Origin: Caenorhabditis remanei
Taxonomy: Eukaryota; Nematoda; Chromadorea; Rhabditida; Rhabditidae
NCBI RefSeq assembly: GCF_010183535.1
Contig: NC_071329.1
Span: forward strand, 13,764,001-13,828,000
Length of the DNA: 64,000 bases
Direction of reading: 5' to 3'
Made by a program: the position numbers and the translations under genes. Shown here in pieces: positions 1 through 9,802 of this stretch; positions within the stretch are counted from its first letter, which is position 1, and every line of letters begins with the position of its first letter. A model generated the notes under the pieces. That model was not told where the DNA came from. It did no database searches and saw nothing but the letters and a program-made list of their open reading frames with translations.

Positions 1-693
1 TCAAGTCATTCAAGACGATTCCATCGAAATCGGACGGAAAGGACGGGCGGTTCGAAGATTCATCGGAGAGATTCAAGACTGTTTCACGGCGTTGGAGGTT
101 TGAATAACTAGGAAATTCTAAAACAATGTTTATTTTCAGAAATGCCCAAAACCAATTATCGCAGCTGTTCATTCACATTGCTTGGGTGCTGGAATCGACT
201 TGATCACTGCCTGTGATATTCGAATCGCTTCTCAAGACGCCAATTTCTCGATTAGAGTGAGTGCTGATATAAATTTTTCAAAAATCAATAGTTTCTTTTC
301 AAGGAAGTCGACATTGGTCTCGCCGCTGACATCGGAACCCTCAACAGAATCCAAAAAGTCGTTGGAAACGACAGTTGGACCCGCGAAATCGCTCTTACCG
401 CTCGCGACTTCGGTGCGGATGAAGCTCATCGTTACGGTCTCATCTCCAGAATCTGTGATGACCGACAGAGTCTTCTCGAGAACTCCATCGAACTGGCGGC
501 TCGTATAGCTGAGAAGAGTCCGATTGCTGTCCAAGGAACGAAGGAAACACTGAATTACGCTCGAGATCACTCCACCGAAGACTCGCTCAACTTCATTAAA
601 ACATGGAATATGAGTCAATTGTTGTCGACGGATTTGATGAATAGTGCATTGGCGGCGATGAATAAACAGAAGGCTACTTATGAGGATGTTTAA
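1..693 (+). CDS. Delta3,5-delta2,4-dienoyl-CoA isomerase (ECH1-like), 3' part
   Basis: This is the 3' portion of a crotonase-superfamily enzyme of fatty-acid beta-oxidation that isomerises 3,5-dienoyl-CoA to 2,4-dienoyl-CoA. Exons are 1-97, 140-256 and 304-693; the 5' end lies outside the window and codons start at position 2. The crotonase core reads CPKPIIAAVHSHCLGAG followed by IDLITACDIR. The three acidic residues that set ECH1 apart from plain enoyl-CoA hydratases are visible: the Asp of GAGID, the Glu of REVDIG and the Asp of AADIGTL. The protein ends in TYEDV, so there is no C-terminal peroxisomal SKL-type signal; mitochondrial location is possible but the N terminus is not seen. A polyadenylation hexamer AATAAA lies at 745-750. 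Family assignment is firm; which nematode ech gene it is, is not. Confidence 0.93.
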
Positions 694-859
694 ACTAGTG
701 ATAAATATTCGTGTATCAATGATTTTTAATGTATTTCTCTGTAAAATAAATATGAAAGCCTCAGACACCCTGGTATTGTAACATCCGCCTGACCCTTCCA
801 GAATTCTACTTTCTTTTTCAATTCTTGTGGAATTCTTCGTGTTCCTCATTCCTCTGAAA

Positions 860-1435
860 ATGAGAATCCTCCTCATCATTTTCTGCTTATTCTCTCCAAT
901 TATGGCGTATCGTTTCCTTTTCGCCGCCGATGTCGACTGTGAATACGACAACGTCTTCCAGTACACCGCTTCTTATTGGGATGGAGACAAGCAAATTTCG
1001 AAGAATCGTACTGTCACAGCCTTCAAGAATATCTTCTTCTATCAAGAGGGAGCTACTTACAGAATCAACAACACTAAAGACGTGTACGCTGATATCGAGC
1101 ACAACTGTACAAAATCTGGAGAAATGGATTCTTTTGTGATACCGTTCGAGGAAGTTCGAAGAGACAGAGCGTTAGTTTTTTCTTTGTTTGTAGGGAAACC
1201 AAACGCGCTCTATTAGCTTGGCACAGTTTTTACAACTGCGCTCCACCGATATCCCCTTGAAAAATGTCTCTTTTCCTCTGAATCTCTCTATTTCGGACGC
1301 AATTTTCTTCGGTTTCGGTGGAGCGCGGTTGTAAGAAGCGTGCCGTGCTAATAACCGAATTTTGCAGAAGATTTACAAAATGATTTCAGCGTTCAACGAT
1401 TCGACTACTACGTTAATTTGAGTGAAGATGATTGA
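860..1435 (+). CDS. Transthyretin-like (TTR-like) secreted protein
   Basis: A small predicted secreted protein of 118 residues. Exons are 860-1170 and 1390-1435; the donor GTTAGT and the acceptor TGATTTCAG join in phase 2 and give a short end FDYYVNLSEDD. The start is the second Met of the open frame because MRILLIIFCLFSPIMA makes a good signal peptide. The motif DIEHNCTKSGEMDSFVIP resembles the conserved HNC...IP part of nematode transthyretin-like domains, extracellular proteins of mostly unknown role. The intron (219 nt) contains MITE copy M1. A second TTR-like gene lies at 31950-32586. The family call rests on this motif, the size and the signal peptide, and is moderate. Confidence 0.6.
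1213..1351. repeat. MITE copy M1 (139 bp, TA target duplication)
   Basis: Terminal inverted repeats TTAGC...GCTAA are flanked by TA on both sides (1211-1212 and 1352-1353). The inner arms read CAACTGCGCTCCACCGA and its near-complement GGTGGAGCGCGGTTG. It lies inside the intron of the TTR-like gene. Five further copies of the same length occur in this window. Confidence 0.85.
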
Positions 1436-1929
1436 AGATACCTCTTCCAATAATAATTCAACTCGTCCTAATAAATTACTTGCTAATATGAATCCTTCTT
1501 CTTCTTCACATTTACCACGTAGCTACAGTAACCTATCAATTCGAAAACTCTAACTCTAAAACTCCTCAAATCTTGTGATTGTCTTATTCATGATTTACTC
1601 ACTATCATACAGAGAAAAAGTCTATGAGTCAACCACTCCGACCGGAGAGAAAGCATGCAAAATGATGGAGTCAAAGAAAAGGGGGAGGAGTCATATCGAT
1701 TTCATTTTCTAAGATTTTTGAATAGGAGGTCGTTTTTTTACTGTTTTGCTCTATTCGTGGTCGATTTCTGAATCAATTCGAACGGAATCGAAGTGAAATG
1801 ATGAGTGAAGGTAAATAGGTGTAACTGTGCTAGGAATTATTCGATTAGAAGATAATAAAGTATTCTGGAATCTTCTAATCTAGCCAAACATTTTTGTAGT
1901 TAACAATTTTTTAATACGAGCTCCACAAA
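1436..1929. other. Non-coding stretch, nothing recognised
   Basis: Between the TTR-like gene and repeat A1 I see no open frame with coding character, no RNA gene and no repeat. It should hold the 3' end of the upstream gene and part of the forkhead gene promoter. Confidence 0.5.
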
Positions 1930-2505
1930 TAAAGATACGGTACCGTGCAGTAAGACATTCAATTTAGCCTTTTTAAGTTGAAAATGACCAACTTTGAGAG
2001 GGTGTTACGGTATCACTGATTGCCCCACAAAGTAAAAATTTTGCTGGATCATACAGAACAAAGGTAGTGCTTCATTTTTGTAGTTGACAACTTTTTTGTA
2101 CGGACACTCCCTAGAGAGTTATGGCCATTTTAAGACGACAGCTCAAAAATCGCCCTTTTGCACTGAAATGGGACGATTTGAAAGAGAAATTATTTTGTCA
2201 ATACTCTAGGGAGTGTTCGTACAGAAAAGTTGTCAATTGCAAAAACGAAGCTCTACTTTTGATCTGTATAATTCATTAAAATCTACTTGATGGGACAATC
2301 AATATTACCATGACACACTCTCAAAGTTGGGGTACTGTATCCTCACATGATTTTTTCAAAACATTTCTACAAAAATAAAGCTCTACTTTTGCTCTGTACG
2401 ATCCAATAAAATCCTACTTGGTGCGACAATCAGAATTACCATGATACACTCTCAAAGTTGGACCATTTCCACTGAAAACGGCTAAGGTTTACAACCTTTT
2501 AACCG
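1930..2505. repeat. Foldback repeat A1 (CAGTACCGTGCA-type)
   Basis: The left arm contains ATGACCAACTTTGAGAGGG and the right arm the complementary CTCTCAAAGTTGG; the centre carries ACACTCCCTAGAGAGTTA and its inverse CTCTAGGGAGTGT. The right-arm end is present twice (about 2240-2330 and 2350-2470), so this copy has a duplicated terminus. Relatives A2-A5 occur further right. Its exact outer limits are uncertain because the TA flanks are worn. Confidence 0.7.
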
Positions 2506-2535
2506 GTAGTGTACTTCAACTATTTCTTCTATAGC

Positions 2536-3811
2536 ATGACTACAGTAACCCTCTTATTTGCAGTCTCCCATCCCTTCCAACCCTCTACCAACACCACTGA
2601 ACCTGATTGGGTCTCCTCATTCGTCTCCCCAGTAACATCTGAACAAATGGAAAATGTTGCGATTCGACAAGGACCGCGTGCCTATGATATCCCGATATTC
2701 CGGAAGCCGCTGAATTTTTACTATAGAATTTCTAGTCCTGAACCACCAAAAGTTTCCAAAGTTCCAACTCGTTTGCAAAAACGGACCAACTCGACGGCCT
2801 CGACTGCTTCGAGTAGCAACAGAAGATCTAATGATCGTCCGCCATTTCGAGTCTCGATTTACTGTGGAATGGCTTTTCTGAACTGCCCGAGGGATTGCAT
2901 CACATCGAATGACGTCTTGAATTTTGTTCTGTAAGTTAAATATCTTCTGTGACTTAAGTAATAGCACGACACGCATCGTCCAACCACGCTCCACCGAAAC
3001 CCAAGAAAATTGTGTGCGAAATTGAGAGACTCAGAGAAAAAGAGACATTTTTCAAGGGAATTTCGGCGGAGCGCAGTTGTAATACCTGTGTTGAGCTAAT
3101 AGCAACTCAAGTTATTTTCAGCCACCACTTCAAATTCTTCCGAAATGTTAAAGAGATCCACTCTACCATCTGCAAAAATTTGAAAGACAAAACGGAAAAA
3201 TTCGTTCGCGTCGTGAATGCAGGAGAGCAATTCGGGAATATGAATACATACACTCTGAAACCAGGAGCCGACCCGAAGACGTGGCTCACGACACGCGATA
3301 GATACTATATGGAGCACATTGATACGAGAGGAAAAGGTGAGATTTCGATGAAAAATTCAAAAAAGTGACTTTTTTTTCAGAATTCTACGATAGAATCTTT
3401 ATCGGAGACGTCGGTTTGCCACGTCAACTCTTTTATTCTGTCATCGGTCGAAAGTTCCCGAATCTGGCAGGTCCGGAGAACTCTGCTCTCTTCTATCATC
3501 TCGTTTCTATGAAGATGAATCCGTGGAATCAAAAACTCTTGTTCCGCGAATTCAAAGATACGGAGCACTCTGGAAATGAGCCCAAGTTCATTGAGAGTCA
3601 GTATCTCCGTTATGATGGACGATCGATGAGGGAGCAAAAGAAATGGGACTCGAATGGAGCTGGTATTCCATTTTATCGAGATGCTAAATCATTTCTTGAT
3701 AAAATCGAGAAATACTATCAACTCCAGAAGACCTGCAAGGCTCGGGAACTCGACAATTGGACAACACCTTCTTCAGATGACGTGGCAAAAATTCTTGAAA
3801 TCATTATCTAA
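2536..3811 (+). CDS. Divergent forkhead (winged-helix) domain protein
   Basis: A 346-residue protein in three exons: 2536-2930, 3122-3336 and 3381-3811. Residues about 101-190 align with a FOX domain: RPPFRVSIYCGMAFLNCPRD matches the RPPFSYxxLIxMAIxxSPxx start, HHFKFFR matches the NFPYYR strand, KFVRV matches FVKV, and GNMNTYTLKPGAD matches the GxGxYWTLxPxA end. The recognition helix is unusual: where FOX proteins have WQNSIRHNL this protein has IHSTICKNL, so the usual DNA-contacting Asn, Arg and His are lost. Residues 190-346 match nothing I know. The start follows an acceptor-like CTTCTATAG at 2526-2534. Intron 1 sits inside the domain and carries MITE M2. An AATAAA lies at 3836-3841. Fold assignment is probable; DNA binding is doubtful. 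Confidence 0.7.
2961..3099. repeat. MITE copy M2 (139 bp)
   Basis: This is in the opposite orientation to M1 and flanked by TA at 2959-2960 and 3100-3101. It begins ATAGCACGAC and ends GAGCTAA, and lies in intron 1 of the forkhead gene, which it makes up most of. Confidence 0.85.
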
Positions 3812-3841
3812 TTATACTACTTGAAACATGATTCTAATAAA

Positions 3842-4184
3842 CTTCCTAATTTTTAAACCCATGTTGTTCATTTCACACGAATGAGAAAACAAAAGAAAAT
3901 AATCATATTCAGGAGAAGGAGGACGATTCAAGTCAGGATGAATGAGTCAATAACTTTGTCTCATAATCCGAATTGCGATACAAAGAATCGAGAAAAAGGA
4001 GAGGAAACATCAATAAGTTACGTATACACACTACACCAAAGGAGACATTATTTGCTCGGAAAGGGACGAGGGGGAGCAATAAATAATTTAAATAATTAAT
4101 TTAAAAGGTCAATCACAAATCAAGAAATAATCAATAAAATTCAATATGTATAGAGCTTATTGAAGCCGAACGATTTACAGAAAA
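3842..4184. other. Short intergenic stretch between convergent genes
   Basis: An AT-rich stretch between the 3' ends of the forkhead gene (plus) and copb-1 (minus). A 72-codon open frame at 3881-4099 has no homology I recognise and is probably chance. No RNA gene or repeat is seen. Confidence 0.5.
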
Positions 4185-7100
4185 CTACGCTGATGGAGCC
4201 GCGATTGGTTGCCCATCTCGTCGAGATCGCATTGCTGAACTCAATTTGTCTCCAAGTGTCAGACACATTCCTTGGCTTTTCGCCCGAATTCTGATGTGAC
4301 CAACGATTGGGGAGGAGTCGTCCATTGGGAGCGCCTTTTCGACAGAAACATTCGCAAGAGCATCCTCTCCGAAAATCGAATGAGCACACAAGTTGGCCGC
4401 AAGGAACCCACATTCTCCTTCTGAAATACAATAATTAGAAATTCCAAAGGTTTAGATTTCTTAGAACTCACCGATGGCAGCATCTCCAGTTAGCACCTTC
4501 ATATTCGTGGAGGTTGACAAATGGTTAAGGAACTCTCGAAGATCTCTGATGGGCGTCATCACGTTCACCTTATTCTCCCATTCGAAATCACTCCACATCT
4601 GTCGGAACTCTATGTCGGTAATGTTGCCCGGTACGATGTAGTCCTGAAAATAACACGTTGACAATAAGTTCAATTCCTAACAGAATGTACCATAATATCA
4701 ATCTTTATATCTTGCAAATAAACACAGTTTCGATCAGAAGTAGATCCACGGACATCGTAGGAAATCGTGGAGAATATCACACCATTTTCTGTGGATGCGA
4801 CTTTAACAGTGGCCTGAAATAAAATAGTTGGTGTTCTACACATTCCGAGACGAACTGTACCTTAATATTCGAGAAATCATTTGGAGCCAAGGTGACTGGG
4901 GTTGGCTTGTCAACAAGTTTCAAATCTCCAACAGTTGCCAATTCAAGAGACACATTTTGAAGAGTATCGGACGTTTGGTTGACAATTAGCACGTCGAGAA
5001 CGATGTCGTATTGGTTGACATTAACATAAGCTTCTGCATAAATTGGATCAGAGAATCCAGCAAGTTGAATGACCTTTCCGAGTTTAGAGCTCGAGAAATC
5101 GAACTTTGTGTCTTTTGGAGCAGTTCCGAGTGCTTGAGAGAGCGACGAGTCATACAAGTTCTCTCCTTGTTGGTTGTTCTTGGCAAGGAGCTGAGTGAAG
5201 TTGATGGTCTTGTCAATCTCGACAAAGTCTTTGGAGCGGGCAGATCCCGATGTGGTCAACTTGTCAGCGGCATCGAGGCGGCTGATGGATTTAGCGCCGA
5301 GCATGAGCTCAAGACTCTTCTTGCAAGCATCTCCATATTGTTCATCAAGTCCTGGAATTCCTTGAGCAATGATCTTAATAACAGCTCCCATTCTAAAAAT
5401 TGCACTTTTTACAATGAGTCCAAATCAGTAACAAACCTGTCTAAATCGTCTTCATTCACTTGATGAGAAATCAGACCGCTCTTTGCGAGATGAATGATTG
5501 AAGCGAGGATGAGCATGCATTCAGCACGGAAACGATTTGAGCGCTCCGATCCTACTCCGTTAAGCTCAGTGAACTGTTGAGCAAGTTTGGCAAGAATAGT
5601 GGCCAATGAAGCTCCAAGGAAGAACTCACCATTCAGAAGGAAACGTCTGAAAAAGTTCAAGTTATTCATATAAGTAAATGTTTGCAATGGTCTTACCTCA
5701 ATGGAGGCTTCTCATTCTTCTTCGATACAACTGTTGACGAAAGAGCAGTTTGAGTGGCGTATGTTCCATCAGCAGTAACTTTTGGTCCAGAAGGAACCTT
5801 CTTCTGTTCAATTTCTTCTTGTTTTGGCTGATCTTGCTCGGCGAGTTCGGTATCAACAAGTGGCAAATCTCCCAAAGATTGCTTAATGAGTCTGAGAACC
5901 TCCAAGGATCCTTCAGCATCACAGTAAGTTGCGAGAATCCAAAGAGCCGACATGAAGATGTTTGGAGATTGAATAGATGGAATTCCTTCACGTAGAGACG
6001 CCAAAATAGCGGTTTTCAAATTTGGCAATTTGTGAACAGCTTCACGGACGAATTCATTGACGTACGAGGCAGCGGTTTCGTTGGAATCAGACAAGAATTC
6101 CATGAGAACTGGAATAATGCTGGAAGCTACGTCCGGGAACTTGATAGTTGCAGTGTGAAGAGTCTTGACAAGAGCTTGACGGTACTTTCCGTTCTCATCG
6201 TTCGACTCGGTGGCAGTCTTGTTGATTTCCTTTTTCAGGAACATGACCATATCTTCGACATTTCGGCTTGAAACCAGATCGAGAGCAAGATTAAGCGTCT
6301 TCTTACGAACTTCAAGTCCTGGAGAAGTGAGAACACGAAGAATATCCATCACGAGTCCTTGAAGAACTTTCTCATTGCTGGAGGTATTGCGAAGTTGAAC
6401 CAGTCGATCCAGAACAATCAACTTCACATTGTTATCGCTCTCTTTCACAATAAGATCGATGTAAGCAGATGCAGCGGCTTTGACTGCAGCTGGAGCGTTG
6501 GTGAGAGTGACGAGAGTTCCAGCAGCTTCGTATCTAGAATCAAATATTTGGTAAATAAACTAGAACCGTTTTACTCTACCTGACAGCTGGAGATTGCGAT
6601 TGAAGAAGATTGTAAACGCATCTGATGAAGCGAGCGCACTCATTCGGATTATTGTGACACACTTTGTAAATCAGCTCAACGATAACCAATTGCAATATGT
6701 CTCCGAACGATCCAACTTGATCGATGCATCCGGACAAGTAGTCGAGAGCACGAGCTTGATCAACATGAAGAAGCATCATGAAAGCGTTACGCTTGCAGGA
6801 AGCATCCTGTTCTGTCTCAAGATATTCGGTGACGAGCTCAGGTGCATCCGGAATCAAGAATTCGAAGTTCTCTGGAAAATGAACAATTTACTTGTGATTT
6901 TAACAAATTTAGCCTTACTGTAGATGGTGAAGATAGCACAGACTGCGTTACGACGAACATATGAGTGTCTGTGTTCCAAACAGGTTCTTATGGCTGGCAT
7001 CAGTGGCTCCAAGAGCTCTGGTTCACGAAGTTTGCACAAGAATCTGAGAGTTGATCCGCGAACGAACTCATTTGGATGTTGGAGATCTTTTCTGTATGCA

Positions 7101-7414
7101 TCACACACTAGAATCATCTCGTGGAGCAATTTCCCGTTCGAGTCCGTCTTAGGGACACATTCCCAGAAGATGAGAAGAGTCTTCTTGAGCGTGTGATCGT
7201 TTGATGGAAGACAGAAACGGATGACGTACATCAGCATGGTTTGCGACGTCTTTTCGCCATTTAAAACCATGTAGATGAGCTTCTTGAGTGCCTCTGTTCG
7301 TTCCTTGTCTCCTCCCTTTTCGAACTTCTCTCTGAGTTGAGTTTCTGAAGGGAGCTCCGCATCACTTGGAACGTGGATCAGTGTATAACATGGCAATTCT
7401 CCGGCGGAGCTCAT
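4185..7414 (-). CDS. copb-1: Coatomer subunit beta (COPI coat)
   Basis: The beta subunit of the coatomer complex coats COPI vesicles and works in Golgi-to-ER retrieval and intra-Golgi traffic. Eight exons join in frame: 6919-7414, 6580-6871, 5697-6533, 5437-5646, 4861-5392, 4691-4813, 4472-4643 and 4185-4420, giving 965 residues (human COPB1 is about 953). The N-terminal HEAT/adaptin-like trunk is seen in [19 protein letters not shown] and [20 protein letters not shown]. The C-terminal appendage region is seen in [20 protein letters not shown] and in [19 protein letters not shown]. The ATG lies 11 nt from an acceptor TATATTTTCAG, a probable trans-splice site. It is divergent from the ZRANB2-like gene, sharing a promoter region of about 0.65 kb. 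Identity is certain. Confidence 0.97.
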
Positions 7415-7429
7415 GTTGAGGCAGCTGAA

Positions 7430-8075
7430 AATATATGAATTTAATGAGTGTTCGGGAAGAAGAATACGATGAGCGAGTAAAACGAATTAAACGGCCCCCG
7501 CTGAATCAGAGTGAATATTCACAACAACAGTCCACGTTTTTTCAACAACAAAAAATTAAGTAACTGGAACCTGTTCAGTTGTTTCTTGATGTAGTATTAA
7601 CATTTGTGAGAACGTTTACTCTTGCAGATTAAGATGTATATGTGAATCAGGTAGATATCCGAGAAGTACACGTCGAAATATATACCGCAAAGGACGCGCA
7701 ACATTCTCCAACTCGCTTTATGGTTATCGGAGATTCCGATTTCGCAACACTCTTGTTTTAAAAAATATCAATGAGACACTAAAGTTTACTTTACAATTCG
7801 AATTATTCAATTTTTATACCATTAAACAGAAGAAAATCGGGAAAGCTTGGCAAAAGATTGGAATCGCAGTGACGTGGTTCTTGCAAACACCGTACCTGAC
7901 GACACTTGTGCAGGCAAATCGTGGCGAGACCCAGCCACCTTTTGAAATCTGGCATTTTCAGTTAAAATCATCGCAAAAGCTTCATCTCTCATCAAAATTC
8001 GTTCTCTTTTTCTGAAATTGATTAATTTTCGCTTTTTCAGTCATTGCTTAACGAAAATCAATATATTGATTGCAG
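7430..8075. promoter_or_regulatory. Shared divergent promoter region, copb-1 / ZRANB2-like
   Basis: This is the 646-bp interval between two divergently transcribed housekeeping genes. It ends with the acceptor ATATTGATTGCAG exactly against the ATG at 8076. I see no TATA box, repeat or small gene; the promoter role is inferred from the layout only. Confidence 0.45.
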
Positions 8076-9453
8076 ATGTCGTCGAAATATGACGATGATC
8101 GAGAACAAAAGCGTAGAACAGTGAAAGATGGTGAATGGGCATGTGTTGATGCGAAATGTGCGAAAATCAATGAAGAAACACGACAGTTTTGTGATGATTG
8201 TGGCAAAGGTATGTGTTTTCAGAAAATATAACAATGAAAATTTCATTTTCAGCCAAACCCCGCGCCAAAAGCAAAATTGGCAAAGAGTTGGGAAAAGAAA
8301 TGGCAGAAAAATCGAAAGGATTGTTTGCTGCTGAAGATTGGGTTTGCTCCAAGTGAGTTTTATTTTGTGGAAAGAATCGTATTTTCAAATTAAACAAATT
8401 CAGATGCGGAAACGTTAATTGGGCGCGCAGAAAAACGTGCAACGTTTGTAATGCACCAAAACTAGCAGATTTAGAGCGGAGAACTGGATATGGTGGTGGA
8501 TACATGGATCGTGAGGATGTAGAATATATAAAGAGAGATTATGATGAGGAATTCGACGAGTTTGGAAGGAAGAAAAAGAAGAAGGGTGAGGTTCGTAGCG
8601 ATGCTTTGACTCATACAATTTTGTGTGATTTTTTGAAAAATAATTACGTATTTATCATCGCTATGAAACAAATTGAGATATTTCTCTGTGAAAATTTTTA
8701 AAATTAAAATTTATAGGCGGAAACATCTCTAGAACGAGAAGATGGCGAAGAATCGAGCGATGAGTTGGAAGAGAAGGTATCCGCCGAACAGAGGAAAGAA
8801 GACATGGAAGACGAGGAAGATGAAGAAGAGGAAGACGGAGAAGATCTTGCCAAGTACGACTTCAATTTCGATTCAGACCCTGAGCTCATTCAAAAAGTTG
8901 AAGAATTGAAGACCGTTGTTTCCAGCATAGCAAATGGGCCTTCACAGTGTGATGAGAGCGAGTGAGTCATTATAACTTTGAAAGTATATCCAATTTCCTT
9001 TTTCAGTTGCTCCTGTTCGTGTTCTGGTGGAGAATGTTCATGCCCAGATAGTGAAGATGAGAAAGAGAAGGAAAGAGAGCGTCGAAAAGTCCACAAGTCG
9101 TCGAGAGAACGCGATCGTGAAAGCTACCGAAAGAGAAGCTCATCGAGAGATCGTGATAGGAAGAGAGGGAAAAGAAGCAGGAGTAGAAGCAGAGATCGTC
9201 ATCGAGATGATCGTCGAGACAGAAAGCGGTAAGTTACGAATCTGTAATTGAATTGATGGAGCTAAATATTCTCATTAAATAACACAACAATACATTTTCT
9301 ATTAATCGATTCCAAAACTATTTAAGATCACGATCCCGTTCAAGGGATCGTCGTCGGAGTCGTTCTCCTCGTGGTGAAAGACGGCGTGACGATGAGAGAC
9401 GCAGAGAAAAGGATAGAAGACGAAGCAGATCCAGAGAAAGATCCCGAAGATAA
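8076..9453 (+). CDS. ZRANB2-like SR-related splicing factor (two RanBP2 zinc fingers, RS tail)
   Basis: A 337-residue nuclear RNA-binding protein of the ZRANB2 (ZNF265) family, which binds GGU-type sites and affects 5' splice-site choice. Exons are 8076-8208, 8253-8352, 8404-8590, 8717-8961, 9007-9228 and 9327-9453. Two RanBP2-type fingers are clear: residues about 14-45 (DGEWACVDAKC...CDDCGK) and about 70-95 (DWVCSKCGNVNWARRKTCNVC). The family signature RRTGYGGGYMDREDVEYIK follows, then an acidic stretch and an RS/RD-rich tail (SRSRSRDRRRSRSP). Between the last two is a Cys cluster, CSCSCSGGECSCPDSED, that I do not know from vertebrate homologues. The donor of exon 3 must be GAG|GTTCGT to keep frame; the stronger-looking upstream GTGAGG would break it. 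The start directly follows an acceptor. Confidence 0.93.
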
Positions 9454-9802
9454 GCAGCAGCAAACGACTTTTATTATCTTGTCATAGTTTGTGTTATTGA
9501 CTTTATTTTTATATAACTTATTCCATCTGTTCAATCACTTTCTTTGTTTTATTTAGTTTATTATTTAAATTTCCCGATTCCTCCCTTTTTTCTTTCTTAA
9601 AATCTCAAAATTTCGTCAGTGTTACGGTTTTACTACTTATCAATATCAATTTCTCGTAAAAAGATCTTCGTGAAGCGTCCATGTTTTTCATTCTTTCAAT
9701 CAACGGTATCTCCACCGATGCAAATATTTCTAAATGCGTTTTGAACGATTATCCTCGTAATTCTCATTTTACAGACGTGATATCTATACTACACGTCCCA
9801 CA

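Noticed and set aside
232..966. 244-codon open frame on the minus strand over the first gene
   Set aside because: It lies antisense across the isomerase exons and introns and into the next gene, with no homology; it is a shadow of real coding sequence.
8591..8701. Continuation of ZRANB2-like exon 3 past GTTCGT
   Set aside because: The reading leaves the family pattern (acidic Glu-rich part) and runs into a stop; splicing to 8717 restores it.
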